Positions 34,951 to 44,307 are shown, counted from the stretch's first letter. The stretch: DNA of 64,000 nt from Bacillota bacterium (GCA_003973385.1 QNYK01000064.1:1-64000), one strand, 5' to 3'. Notes: generated from the letters alone by a model not told the origin. Made by a program: numbers and translations.

Positions 34951-35946
34951 ATGCAAGATAGCACGCTGACCCCGAGCATTGAAGCGGATCCGCGGGCCGG
35001 AAAGGTTGTCAGAGTGCAATCCAGGGCATTTCGAGCCGATCTGACGCTGATCGTTGTGGTCATCATCTGGGGTGCCACCTTCGTCTCGGTGCAGAAGGCC
35101 ATCGATGAGATCCCGGTCCACTGCTTCCATGTGCTGAGATTTGGCCTCGCCACCCTGGTGCTGCTGCCGATGTTATGGATCCGACGTCCGCGCAAGGTCC
35201 AGAAGCCGCCACCTGGACTGCTGTGGAAAGCGGGCTGCCTCGCCGGCCTCTCCCTCTGGGGCGCCTACTCCCTTCAGACCACCGGTCTGTTGCACACGAC
35301 TCCTTCCCACTCCGGTTTCCTGACCGGGACGGCAGTCGTGATCGTCCCCGTGCTCGCCTTCTTGATCTTGCGCCAGCCACTGGAGAAGCGGGTGGTGATG
35401 GGGGTATCGATGGCAGCCATCGGTCTGGCACTGTTGAGCCTTGGAGGGCCTTCAACCAGCGAGGCACCCCCTCCGGACCCGAATATTCCCTACGGCGATC
35501 TGCTCACGTTTGGCTGCGCCATCTGCTTCGCCTTCCAGATCATCGTCAAGGCGCGATGGGCCAGCCAGCTCTCGTCGCTGGCCTTGACCATCGTCGAGCT
35601 GGGAACCGTCTTCTTGCTATCGCTGGCGGCTGCGCTGCTTCTGGAGGAGATCCCGGATCCCGCAACACTGTCGAATCAGGTGTGGGGAGCCGTGCTCCTG
35701 ACCGGGGTTCTGGCGACCGCTTTTGCCTTCCTCGCCCAGTCCTGGGCGCAGCAAACCACCACAGCGATTCGAACCGCGGTGATCTTTTCCTTCGAACCGG
35801 TCACCGCCGCCTGCTTCTCCTGGCTTCTGATCGGCGAGGTGATGAGCGGTTGGGCGGTACTCGGTGGCATGTTGATCGTCGGTGGCATGCTGCGCACCGT
35901 GATCGGTGCAGATGAGAAAACTGACTCCGAACTGGCCGAGCCCTAA
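34951..35946 (+). CDS. EamA/DMT-superfamily transporter
   Basis: 331 residues with two EamA repeats and about ten membrane helices. Repeat 1 begins LTLIVVVIIWGATFVSVQKA, repeat 2 around GDLLTFGCAICFAFQIIVKA, with the typical closing FSFEPVTAACFSWLLIGEVM. Such carriers export amino acids or other small metabolites; the substrate is unknown. It is divergent from the PPIase gene with 137 bases between, and its TAA stop overlaps the TAG stop of the convergent symporter gene. Confidence 0.88.
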   Translation: MQDSTLTPSIEADPRAGKVVRVQSRAFRADLTLIVVVIIWGATFVSVQKAIDEIPVHCFHVLRFGLATLVLLPMLWIRRPRKVQKPPPGLLWKAGCLAGLSLWGAYSLQTTGLLHTTPSHSGFLTGTAVVIVPVLAFLILRQPLEKRVVMGVSMAAIGLALLSLGGPSTSEAPPPDPNIPYGDLLTFGCAICFAFQIIVKARWASQLSSLALTIVELGTVFLLSLAAALLLEEIPDPATLSNQVWGAVLLTGVLATAFAFLAQSWAQQTTTAIRTAVIFSFEPVTAACFSWLLIGEVMSGWAVLGGMLIVGGMLRTVIGADEKTDSELAEP

Positions 35947-37706
35947 CCGGCTCTTCTCTCCGGAGTTCGAATCTCCTCGACCATCCGGACCACATCTTCC
36001 GGTGGATCAGGAGTGAAAGATCGAACAATCCCAGCGATCATGAAGTTGAAACACATACCAACGGTTCCGATCCCCTTCGTGGAAATGCCCCACCACCAGT
36101 TCTCAACCGTGTCGAGTTCCGGATGGAGAAACCGGAAATAGATGATGTAACTGGCGGTGAAGATCAGTCCGACCAGCATGCCGGAGATGGCACCCTCTCG
36201 GTTCATCCGCTTCATGAAGATCCCCATCAGGATCGCCGGGAAGAAACTGGCCGCTGCCAGGCCAAAGGCAAACGCCACCACCTCGGCGACATATCCGGGT
36301 GGGTTGATGCCCAGGTACCCGGCGATACAGACCGCCGCTCCTGCTGAGATGCGTGCGGCCAGCAACTCTTCCCTGTCGGAGAGATCGGGGCGCAACCACT
36401 TGCGCAACAGGTCGTGGGAGATGGAGGTGGAGACCACCAGCAGCAAGCCCGCCGCCGTCGACAGCGCCGCCGCCAAACCTCCCGCGGCGACCAGAGCGAT
36501 CACCCAGTTAGGAAGTCCAGCGATCTCGGGATTGGCGAGCACCATGATGTCGCGATCGACATACAGTTCGTTGGCGTTGCTGGTCGGTGTGTTCGAGAGA
36601 AGACGCTCACCGCTGACACCTCGGCCTTCAAGAAAACTGGGTTTGGCAGGGTCGAGGGCGTTTCCTGCCCGATACTTCACCCGTCCATCGCCATCCTTGT
36701 CGACCCAGGCGATCAGATCGGTGTCCTCCCACTTGCGGAACCAGTCGGGAATCTCCGCATAACTCTTGTTCTCTACGGTGTCGATCAGGTTGGTTCGAGC
36801 AAAAACCGCCACCGCCGGGGCTGTCGTGTAGAGGATGGCGATGAAGAGCAGTGCCCAGCCTGCCGACTTTCTTGCGGCGCGGACACTGGGAACGGTGTAG
36901 AAGCGAATGATCACATGCGGTAGCCCTGCAGTCCCCGCCATCAGAGCAAATGTGATGGCCAGCAGGTTGATGGTATTGCCCGATCCGAGAGTGTACTTGG
37001 TGAAGCCCAGCTGCTCATGCAGTCCATCGAGCCGTGCCAACAGGCTCATCTCTTCGCCATCCGGGGTCGACCCGAACCCAATCTGAGGAATGGCGGTATC
37101 CGCCACCATCAACGAGATGAAGATGGCAGGAACCATGAAAGCAAAAATCAAGACGCAGTACTGGGCCACCTGGGTATAGGTGATGCCCTTCATCCCTCCG
37201 AGAACGGCGTAGATAAAGACGATGGCCATGCCGATGATGACCCCGTAAGTGACATCCACCTCGAGGAAGCGGCTGAAGACCACCCCCACCCCTCGCATCT
37301 GACCGGCGACATAGGTGAAGGAGATGAAGATGGCGCAGATCACTGCCACCAATCGAGCGGTTTGAGAGTAGTAACGTTCTCCGATGAAGTCGGGCACGGT
37401 GTACTTGCCGAATTTTCGCAGATACGGCGCCAACAGCAGTGCCAGTAACACGTAGCCCCCGGTCCAGCCCATCAGATAGACCGATCCGTCGTAGCCACTG
37501 AAGGAGATGATCCCCGCCATCGAGATGAACGATGCGGCGCTCATCCAATCCGCCGCTGTGGCCATACCGTTCGCCAGCGGCGGAACATGCTGGCCAGCGA
37601 TGTAGAACTCACCCGTGCTGGTTGCCCGAGAACGGATGGCGATGACGATGTAGAGGAGAAAGGAAGCGCCGACCAGCAGCGAGGTCCAGGCGGTGACCGT
37701 CATCAC
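35943..37706 (-). CDS. Sodium:solute symporter, large subunit (ActP-like)
   Basis: 587 residues, about thirteen membrane helices, sodium/solute symporter family. Recognisable segments are AADWMSAASFISMAGIISFS near the start, SFTYVAGQMRGVGVVFSRFL, and ALSTAAGLLLVVSTSISHDL in the late core. It belongs to the two-component type related to acetate permease: its ATG overlaps (ATGA) the stop of a small DUF4212-type subunit gene. An insertion of about 90 residues with DKDGDGRVKYRAGNALDP looks like an external calcium-type loop. Probably imports acetate, pyruvate or a similar acid. Confidence 0.88.
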   Translation of the reverse strand: MMTVTAWTSLLVGASFLLYIVIAIRSRATSTGEFYIAGQHVPPLANGMATAADWMSAASFISMAGIISFSGYDGSVYLMGWTGGYVLLALLLAPYLRKFGKYTVPDFIGERYYSQTARLVAVICAIFISFTYVAGQMRGVGVVFSRFLEVDVTYGVIIGMAIVFIYAVLGGMKGITYTQVAQYCVLIFAFMVPAIFISLMVADTAIPQIGFGSTPDGEEMSLLARLDGLHEQLGFTKYTLGSGNTINLLAITFALMAGTAGLPHVIIRFYTVPSVRAARKSAGWALLFIAILYTTAPAVAVFARTNLIDTVENKSYAEIPDWFRKWEDTDLIAWVDKDGDGRVKYRAGNALDPAKPSFLEGRGVSGERLLSNTPTSNANELYVDRDIMVLANPEIAGLPNWVIALVAAGGLAAALSTAAGLLLVVSTSISHDLLRKWLRPDLSDREELLAARISAGAAVCIAGYLGINPPGYVAEVVAFAFGLAAASFFPAILMGIFMKRMNREGAISGMLVGLIFTASYIIYFRFLHPELDTVENWWWGISTKGIGTVGMCFNFMIAGIVRSFTPDPPEDVVRMVEEIRTPERRAG

Positions 37707-37990
37707 TGGCCGTCCTGACCTGCGGAAAAGTCGTCATCGAGGCGGTTCATACGCCAGGAATAAACAAAGATGAGGATGACGAAGGTGAAGATGGATCCTT
37801 GCTGTGCAAACCAGAAGCCCAGAGGAAACTCGGTACCGGGCAACTTGAACTGATCTAGCCAGGGGGCGAGAGCAATCCCAAAGCCGAGCGAAACAGTGGC
37901 CCAGATCGCCAACAGTACCGCGATCAGCCTCAGGTTCCTGCGCCAGTACTTCTCGGTTGCATCTGAATCGTTGCCCATCATCCTCCTCAA
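37703..37990 (-). CDS. Symporter small subunit (DUF4212 type)
   Basis: 95 residues with two membrane helices; EKYWRRNLRLIAVLLAIWAT and FPLGFWFAQQGSIFTFVILI match the small subunit of the two-part sodium:solute symporters. Overlap of its stop with the large subunit ATG indicates coupled synthesis in matched amounts. It is divergent from cstA at 38102. Confidence 0.88.
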   Translation of the reverse strand: MRRMMGNDSDATEKYWRRNLRLIAVLLAIWATVSLGFGIALAPWLDQFKLPGTEFPLGFWFAQQGSIFTFVILIFVYSWRMNRLDDDFSAGQDGQ

Positions 37991-38101
37991 TCTCGTGGCT
38001 CAAGTTGGTCGGAGTATCCCCAAGTGGATCGGAAGCCGCAAGGTGCCTCTTGGGCATCTGGACCCACGCGACTACCCTGACACTGCACACGAGGAGGACC
38101 G

Positions 38102-39886
38102 ATGAGCATCACGACACTCGCGATATCCAGTGCCATCGTGTTGTGGCTGGGTTATCGCTTCTACGGCCGCTGGGTTGCCACCTCCGTGTATGGCCTCGGC
38201 GAAGTAGACGATGCACAGATGCCGAGCAGGAGCCAGGCCAATGGCATCGATTTCGTGCCCACGAAACGATCGATCCTGTTCGGTCACCACTATGTCACCA
38301 TCGCCGGAGCCGGGCCCATCGTCGGCCCTGCAGTGGCGGTCACCTGGGGCTGGCTGCCAGCGCTGTTGTGGGTGGTCCTTGGCTCGGTGCTGATCGGGGC
38401 CGTGCACGACCTTGGCGCTCTGGTGCTGTCTACCAGGAACCAGGGACGAAGCATCGGAGACCTGTGTGCAGAAATCCTCTCGCCTCGTGTGCGGATCTTG
38501 TTCCTGATCTTCATCCTGCTGGCGCTGTGGGTGGTGCTGGCGGTGTTCGCGTTCATCATCTCCAGTCTCTTCGTGGATCGTCCCGAGAGCATCCTGGCGG
38601 TGTGGATCGAGATTCCGCTGGCGATCCTGGTCGGCTGGCAACTGATGCGTGGCAAGTCGCTGGCAATCTGGGGCGGCCTGGCTCTTGTCGTGATGTACGC
38701 CTGCATCGGCATCGGCTCGACGGAGAGTGTTCGCTCTTTCCTCGCGTTCGACTGGGGCGAGAGTGGTGCCGGAAACTTCTTGTCACAGAACGCCGGGATC
38801 TTCTGGCTAGTGATGCTATTTGGCTACTCGTGGATCGCCAGCATCTTGCCGGTGCAAACACTACTGCAACCTCGCGATGCGATAAACTCACACCAGCTAT
38901 TTCTGGCACTGGGTGCGCTGATCGCAGGCCTGGTTGTGCTGTCAGTCTCGGGTTCCCCGCTGCTCGAGGTGGTGGCGCCGGCCATCAATCCATCACCACC
39001 AGAAGATGCTCCTCTGCTGTTTCCTTTTCTGTTCATCACCATCGCCTGTGGAGCTGTCAGCGGGTTCCATTGCATGGTCGCCAGCGGCACGACTTCAAAG
39101 CAACTCGCCAGCGAAAAGGACGCCCGTAGCATCGGATTCGGTGCCATGGTGCTCGAAGGTGGGCTGGCGGTAATTGTCATCCTCTGTTGCGTCTCGGCTG
39201 CGGGATTCGCCAACGGCGAGGAGTGGGCCTCGAAGTATTCGTCGGCGTGGGTCGGCAAGGGAGCACTGCTGCCAAGATTGTCGGGATTCATCGAGGGCGG
39301 GGCTGCCTTCATCGGTGCAGCACTGCCCTTCTTTTCGCCGGCATTCCTGGCCACCGTGATCACCGTGGTGATCATCTCATTCGCGGCGACGACGATGGAC
39401 AGTGCCACACGGATACAGCGCTATGTCATCGAGGAACTCGCCCGCGCAACTGGACCCAGGCTGCTCGCGAACAGGCATGTGGCCACCGCACTCGCAGTGA
39501 CCTCGGCAGCGGCGCTGGCGTTGATGGCGGATCAGGGCGGAAAAGGGGGGCTGGTACTGTGGCCCATCTTCGGCGTCACGAATCAACTGCTGGCCAGCCT
39601 GACGCTGGTCGTGTTGACCACCTGGCAGGCCCGAAGGGGCCGGCCGATCTTGCCGACGCTGATCCCACTGATCTTTCTCACCGTCACCGTGGGGTGGGCA
39701 GCCATCACCAAGATGGGCGATTTGCTCGATGCAGCGAGCATCCAGTGGCCCCAGGTGATGGTGCTCGGCTTCGGCATGATGCTTCAGTTGTGGATGCTCG
39801 TCGAAGGGATGCTGTGCATGCAACGATCCAGCCGTGAGGGGCAAGACGACCGCATCGATGCGCTGGGGGTCGTTCAACTGGATTGA
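38102..39886 (+). CDS. cstA: Carbon starvation protein CstA-family transporter
   Basis: 594 residues with about 16 membrane helices. CstA hallmarks are IDFVPTKRSILFGHHYVTIA followed by GAGPIVGPAVAVTWGWLPAL, and GAVHDLGALVLSTRNQGRSI. CstA proteins import peptides or pyruvate on carbon limitation. The ATG is preceded by GAGGAGGACCG. It is shorter than E. coli CstA (about 700). Divergent from the two-subunit symporter, the region thus has two carbon-acid uptake systems back to back. Confidence 0.9.
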   Translation: MSITTLAISSAIVLWLGYRFYGRWVATSVYGLGEVDDAQMPSRSQANGIDFVPTKRSILFGHHYVTIAGAGPIVGPAVAVTWGWLPALLWVVLGSVLIGAVHDLGALVLSTRNQGRSIGDLCAEILSPRVRILFLIFILLALWVVLAVFAFIISSLFVDRPESILAVWIEIPLAILVGWQLMRGKSLAIWGGLALVVMYACIGIGSTESVRSFLAFDWGESGAGNFLSQNAGIFWLVMLFGYSWIASILPVQTLLQPRDAINSHQLFLALGALIAGLVVLSVSGSPLLEVVAPAINPSPPEDAPLLFPFLFITIACGAVSGFHCMVASGTTSKQLASEKDARSIGFGAMVLEGGLAVIVILCCVSAAGFANGEEWASKYSSAWVGKGALLPRLSGFIEGGAAFIGAALPFFSPAFLATVITVVIISFAATTMDSATRIQRYVIEELARATGPRLLANRHVATALAVTSAAALALMADQGGKGGLVLWPIFGVTNQLLASLTLVVLTTWQARRGRPILPTLIPLIFLTVTVGWAAITKMGDLLDAASIQWPQVMVLGFGMMLQLWMLVEGMLCMQRSSREGQDDRIDALGVVQLD

Positions 39887-39907
39887 GCGATACCCCACGG
39901 GTGGAGT

Positions 39908-40897
39908 TCACCGCGAGCAAAAACCCCGGTGCTTCTGGTAGTAGTGCTGGTGGTGCTCCTCCGCCCGCCAGAAGGTTGGCGCCGGCGAGATGATCTGGGT
40001 CACGATGGGCATCCCACCGTGGATCCTGGAATCGATCTGTTTCTGCATCCGTTCCTCGACCTGCTCGACTTGTTGAGGCTCATCGCAAAACACCACTGAT
40101 CGATACTGGCTGCCCCTGTCTGGCCCCTGTCGATCTGCAGTTGTCGGGTCGTGGACCTCGAAGAAGAGTTGAACCAGGTCTCGGTAGCTGACTACTTCAG
40201 GATCGTAGTGAACTTCCACAGCTTCTGCGTGACCGGTCTCGCCACCACAGACCTGTTCGTAGGTGGGGTGGTCCAGATGGCCTCCCATGTAGCCGGTGAT
40301 GACATCGACGACGCCATCGAGGCTCGCAAAGCGATCCTCCACTCCCCAGAATCAGCCGCCACCAAACCAGGCACGTGCCTTCGGAATCGAAATTTGTCCC
40401 GGCAGTGGTGCTTCACGGGGAATCTCTTGCCCCTCGCTGACGAAACGGAGTGAGGCCGAATTGAGACAGTGGCGAACACCCGTCGGTGGCGGGCCATCCA
40501 AAAACAGATGGCCCAGATGCGCATCGCAGCGCCCGCAGGAGATTTCGATGCGCTCCATTCCGTGGCTGCCGTCTGGCTTCTGACATACATGGTCAGGGTC
40601 AAAGGTGTCAAAGAAGGAGGGCCAACCTGTTCCCGAATCAAACTTCTGAGCGGAGCGAAATAGCGGCAGATGACAGACCACGCAGCCATAAGTACCGGCA
40701 GCCTTATCGGTGAGGAAGCCGCCACAAAAGGCCGCCTCGGTGCCTGATTTCTGCGTCACCTGGTGCTGCTCGGGAGTCAGTTGCTCGACCAACTGGCTCA
40801 GATGCTCGGCATCGATGGGAAGCAGCGAGAAGCCGCTGCCAGAATGCTCAGGGCGTGCCACCAATGGTGACTCCTCTCCATGCAGTCCCGGGTCCAT
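39908..40897 (-). CDS. msrBA: Fused methionine sulfoxide reductase B/A, probable selenoprotein (UGA at 40354-40352)
   Basis: One frame of 329 residues interrupted by a single TGA. Residues 1-181 are MsrB: zinc cysteines C72/C75 and C121/C124, GTGWPSFFDTF, and catalytic Cys144 in VRHCLNSASLRF. The frame then reads RAWFGGG-TGA-FWGVEDRFASLDGVV and continues as complete MsrA (YEQVCGGETGHAEAVEVHYD, GSQYRSVVF, possible resolving Cys in RGFCSR). TGA occupies exactly the catalytic Cys of the universal GCFWG motif, so residue 182 is most simply selenocysteine. MsrA selenoproteins are known in some algae and bacteria. The alternative is a nonsense mutation or sequencing error. Repairs both methionine sulfoxide epimers. 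No sel genes are in the window. Confidence 0.85.
40319..40339 (-). promoter_or_regulatory. Candidate selenocysteine insertion hairpin after the msrBA UGA
   Basis: Starting 13 bases after the UGA, the mRNA reads GAGGATCGC-TTT-GCGAGCCTC: nine paired levels with one A-G mismatch and a three-base loop located 22-24 bases after the UGA, a distance suitable for bacterial SECIS elements. The loop lacks the G commonly found at its start, so it does not fit the E. coli-type consensus well. Confidence 0.4.
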
Positions 40898-41010
40898 CGA
40901 GTCATCGGCACATCTACTTCGATTTGCAGACGCATCTCATCGTGTCCCAGACGATGGTACCCTCGACACGGATCGTTCCCAACCATCGTTCAGGAACTGC
41001 CGGAGGACCC

Positions 41011-41718
41011 TTGGAAGAAACCGATTGCGCCTCGTCTGAGGGCCTCGATCCTCTCACCTGGGAACAGTTCCGTGACCGATTCATCCAGGCACTCGGACCC
41101 TTCGCGCCCGGATTCGCCCGCGAACAACTGGCACGTCACGCCTGGCTCGTGCGCGAGAAGAACCAGGTGATGAATCTGACGCGAGTCACGGACCCGGAAG
41201 CGATGGCGATCCGACATACCGCAGATTCGCTGGCTGCACTTCCGCTGCTGGCCGAGGGCGGAGAGCAACTGTTCCATCACGTGCTCGATGTGGGAACCGG
41301 CGCCGGCTGGCCCGGCCTCTCCATCGCCATCGCCTGCCCCCACCTGAAGGTGACGCTGCTCGATTCGACACGCAAAAAGGTCGATTTCCTCCAGACCATC
41401 GTCGAGGAACTGGGGCTGCAGGATCGTGTCACCTGTGTCTGGGCCAGATTCGAGGAGTGGATCCGAGATCACCGCAAGGAGATCGATCTGGTCACCGTGC
41501 GTGCAGTGGGACCGACGGAGCGCTTGCTGGGCTGGTGTACCAACAGTTACTTCGGTCCGATGTTGCTGTGGAAGGGTCCCGCCGCAGACAAGGAATTGAA
41601 GACTGTAGAGGGGCTGATGTGGAAGCGTCGCCTGTTCGTCGCGCTCGACGAGAGTTACCAGATCCCGGGTGACGATGCGGTTCGTCGGTTGATCCTCATC
41701 GACCACCAGCGCAAATAG
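41011..41718 (+). CDS. rsmG: 16S rRNA (guanine-N7) methyltransferase RsmG
   Basis: Methylates G527 in the 530 loop of 16S rRNA. SAM motif I HVLDVGTGAGWPGLSIAIA, motif II VTLLDSTRKKVDFLQTIVEE and the late LVTVRAVGP are typical of GidB/RsmG, and NQVMNLTRVTDPEAMAIRHT is the conserved N-terminal block. I placed the start at a TTG (41011) directly after GGAGGA, giving 235 residues; an in-frame ATG at 40954 would add 19. Divergent from msrBA. Confidence 0.9.
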   Translation: MEETDCASSEGLDPLTWEQFRDRFIQALGPFAPGFAREQLARHAWLVREKNQVMNLTRVTDPEAMAIRHTADSLAALPLLAEGGEQLFHHVLDVGTGAGWPGLSIAIACPHLKVTLLDSTRKKVDFLQTIVEELGLQDRVTCVWARFEEWIRDHRKEIDLVTVRAVGPTERLLGWCTNSYFGPMLLWKGPAADKELKTVEGLMWKRRLFVALDESYQIPGDDAVRRLILIDHQRK

Positions 41719-41736
41719 ACCAGCTTCAGGTGCGAG

Positions 41737-41955
41737 TCAGTTCTGGTCCTCATCCACGCGCCGAAACTGTGCTGCTGGCGGCTCGTTCCGGCTGGAGCGC
41801 AATTTCAGCGATGAGATGATCGCGGAGGCTCCGGATACGACCAGCACTGCTGCCAGGGCGTACTGAATGATGTCTGGGAACTTGAAGATCAACAGTCCCG
41901 AACAGAGGAGAAAAATTCCCAGCAGAAGTCTGCCATTCACCACCATCATCGACAC
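41737..41955 (-). CDS. Small two-helix membrane protein
   Basis: About 72 residues: two hydrophobic helices (VNGRLLLGIFLLCSGLLIF; YALAAVLVVSGASAII) joined by a short loop, then a basic, charged tail. The start is GTG at 41955 or ATG at 41949. No family I can name with confidence; it resembles small DUF3096-like proteins. It lies between convergent rsmG and the upstream thiolase gene. Confidence 0.5.
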   Translation of the reverse strand: MSMMVVNGRLLLGIFLLCSGLLIFKFPDIIQYALAAVLVVSGASAIISSLKLRSSRNEPPAAQFRRVDEDQN

Positions 41956-41983
41956 AGCCTTTCAGGCGCGATCCCCGGACAAT

Positions 41984-43168
41984 CTAGGCCCCGTGAACAT
42001 CGATCTCGAGCGCAAGCCCCATGCCACCGCTGATGCAGAGCGTCGCGAGCCCCTTGCCTCCTCCGCGCCGCCTCAGTTCGTGCAGCAACGTGGTGGTGAT
42101 TCGGGCGCCGGTGGCTCCGATGGGGTGCCCAAGGGCGATGGAACCGCCGTTGACATTGAGCCGTTCCCGATCGATCGGGAGTTCCCTGAGACAGGCAATC
42201 ACCTGGGCGGCGAACGCCTCGTTCAACTCGACCAGATCAAAATCCTCGATCTTATGACCCGTCTTTTCCAGCAACTTTCTGATCGCAGGCACCGGACCGA
42301 TGCCCATTCTCTGAGGTTCGACTCCGGCGCGTGCCGATGCACCCAGGGTCGCGAGTACTGGCCAGCCCTCTTGGATGGCCAGCTCTTTTTCAGCGATGAC
42401 AACGGCACAAGCGCCATCGGTGATCCCCGATGAATTGCCGGCGTGAATCGACCCGTCTTTCTTGAACACGGGCTTGAGGCGCCCGAGTCCCTCGAGTGTG
42501 GCTCCATCTCGCGGATGCTCATCGGCTTCCACAACCGTCGGCCCCTTGCGCCCAGGTATTTCCACGGCAGTGATCTCATCGGAAAAGGCGCCCGCCTCTC
42601 GAGCGCGTTGGCAGCGCAACTGGCTCTCGACTGCGTAGGCATCTTGCTCGTCTCGACCGATGGAAAACTCTTCAGCGAGATTCTCCGCCGTCGCACCCAT
42701 CAACTGGTCTGCCATCGGACAGTGGAAGCCATCTCGGTACATTCCATCGACCATCTCCCCCTCACCGAGGCGATAGCCCTTTCGAGCGCCGAGGATGTAG
42801 AAGGGCAATTGTGACATGCTCTCGGTTCCCCCTGCGACCATCACCTGGGCATCGCCACGTTCGATCGCATCGCGCGCCTCGATGATGGCCTGTAGCCCCG
42901 ATCCGCAGGCCATGTTGACGGTCACCGCCGTCGACGTGATCGGAATGCCCGATCGTACTGCGACCTGGCGGGCAACATTGGGGCCTGAACCCGCCTGACG
43001 CCCACAACCGAATCGCAGTTCATCGACCCTGTCAGGAGAAATACCCGCCCTCTCGAGAGCCGGTTTGACTGCCGCCACGCCGAGATCGGCGGCGGAGAGA
43101 GTGGAGAGGCCGCCCAGAAAACGACCGATGGGTGTCCTGAGGGCAGAGCAGATCACTGCGCTGTTCAT
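41984..43168 (-). CDS. Thiolase (acetyl-CoA acetyltransferase)
   Basis: 394 residues. Active Cys in VNMACGSGLQAIIEARDAIE (about residue 88), GHPIGATGARITTTLLHELR (His) and ATLCISGGMGLALEI (second Cys) are all intact; VELNEAFAAQVIACL is typical. Last gene of the acyl-CoA operon at 41984-47403; its start overlaps the acyl-CoA dehydrogenase stop by ATGA. Probably performs the terminal thiolytic cleavage, or acetoacetyl-CoA formation in a reverse butyrate-type direction. Confidence 0.93.
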   Translation of the reverse strand: MNSAVICSALRTPIGRFLGGLSTLSAADLGVAAVKPALERAGISPDRVDELRFGCGRQAGSGPNVARQVAVRSGIPITSTAVTVNMACGSGLQAIIEARDAIERGDAQVMVAGGTESMSQLPFYILGARKGYRLGEGEMVDGMYRDGFHCPMADQLMGATAENLAEEFSIGRDEQDAYAVESQLRCQRAREAGAFSDEITAVEIPGRKGPTVVEADEHPRDGATLEGLGRLKPVFKKDGSIHAGNSSGITDGACAVVIAEKELAIQEGWPVLATLGASARAGVEPQRMGIGPVPAIRKLLEKTGHKIEDFDLVELNEAFAAQVIACLRELPIDRERLNVNGGSIALGHPIGATGARITTTLLHELRRRGGGKGLATLCISGGMGLALEIDVHGA

Positions 43169-44307
43169 GAACGAACTCCCGTCAGTGAACGAGAGATGAG
43201 TATCTTCTGAAGATCTTCTCCACCTCCGAAGGGAGCCGCAGTCTGCACATCGCGATAACTTCGCTCCACCGGATACTCGCGACTGTATCCATTACCCCCG
43301 AACACCTGCACTGCGTCCCTGGTCGCACGATAAGCTGCTTGCTTGGCAGCCAGGTTTGCCATCGATGCCTCGCGCGCGGCAGACTTCCCGGCATCGTAGA
43401 GGCCTGCAGCACGCCACAGCAAGAGCCGGGCACCTTCGACTCCCGTCGCTGCTTCTGCGAGCATCTCCCGGATGGAACCGAACCGGTCGAGCGTCCGGCC
43501 GAAAGCGACCCTCTCGGATGCATAATTGAGTGCGTGACTGATCGCTCCTCGAGCGACCCCGAGGATCACTGCTGCAGCACCGAGTCTCGACATCTCCACC
43601 ACCCGGGTCAGACCTTGCCATCCGGAATCATCTCGATTGAGGTAAGAGGTCGCATCGATACGGACTCCATCGAACTGAATGTCGCAAAATCCGCTGCCGC
43701 GTAATCCAAGCACATCCTTGAGAGGTTCTCGACTGCAACCATCGGTCGATGGATCGACGACATAGGCGCCAAGATCCTGCAACTGGTCCTCACCATTCCT
43801 CGCCACCACCGTGACCAGTCCAGCCATCGCCCCCGCGATGACCCACGTCTTCTTGCCGTGCAGGGAATAACCATCCGGTTCCTGGCCGACCGCACAGGTG
43901 ATCCCCGATGCATCCGATTCTGCTTCCACTTCTGCCAGGGCGAAGGTTGCGAGGGTCTCGCCGGTGGCCATCTTCGGCAGCCAGCGCTGATGCCCCGCGT
44001 CGTCGGCGAGATTCATGATGGCGGCGGTGCCCTCGAAGAGGTGCGTCGCCAGCACCACACCGGTGGAGCCGCAGCATCTGGAGATCTCCTCGACGACCAG
44101 GCAGGCGGAGAGCAGGTCGAGTTCTGCCCCGCCATGCTGCTGTGGAATGGTGAGCCCGAGCATTCCCAGTTCCCCCAGCTGGGAGATGGTATCTGTTGGA
44201 AGACCCTGCGACTCGTCGAGCTGCTCCGCCTTCGGTGCAATCTCGTTATCGGAAAAGTCGGCGATCATCTGGCGAATTTCCTGATGGTGATCCTCGAAGC
44301 GAATCAA
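43165..44307 (-). CDS. Acyl-CoA dehydrogenase lacking the usual catalytic Glu position
   Basis: 380 residues of the FAD acyl-CoA dehydrogenase fold: GMLGLTIPQQHGGAELDLLS, LATFALAEVEAESDASGITC, WVIAGAMAGLVTVVARN, and QVFGGNGYSREYPVERSYRD near the end. Where the family normally has YEGTSEIQ, with Glu as catalytic base, this protein reads FGGGEDLQ. The base may sit elsewhere, as in isovaleryl-CoA dehydrogenase, or the protein may be altered in function. Electrons would go to ETF and ETF-QO. It lies between meaB and the thiolase gene. Confidence 0.88.
   Translation of the reverse strand: MIRFEDHHQEIRQMIADFSDNEIAPKAEQLDESQGLPTDTISQLGELGMLGLTIPQQHGGAELDLLSACLVVEEISRCCGSTGVVLATHLFEGTAAIMNLADDAGHQRWLPKMATGETLATFALAEVEAESDASGITCAVGQEPDGYSLHGKKTWVIAGAMAGLVTVVARNGEDQLQDLGAYVVDPSTDGCSREPLKDVLGLRGSGFCDIQFDGVRIDATSYLNRDDSGWQGLTRVVEMSRLGAAAVILGVARGAISHALNYASERVAFGRTLDRFGSIREMLAEAATGVEGARLLLWRAAGLYDAGKSAAREASMANLAAKQAAYRATRDAVQVFGGNGYSREYPVERSYRDVQTAAPFGGGEDLQKILISRSLTGVRS

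Noticed and set aside
39908..40354. msrBA break considered as a frameshifted pseudogene or two separate genes
   Set aside because: The two parts are in the same frame, the only interruption is TGA at the catalytic position, and the downstream part lacks its own start before the active site.
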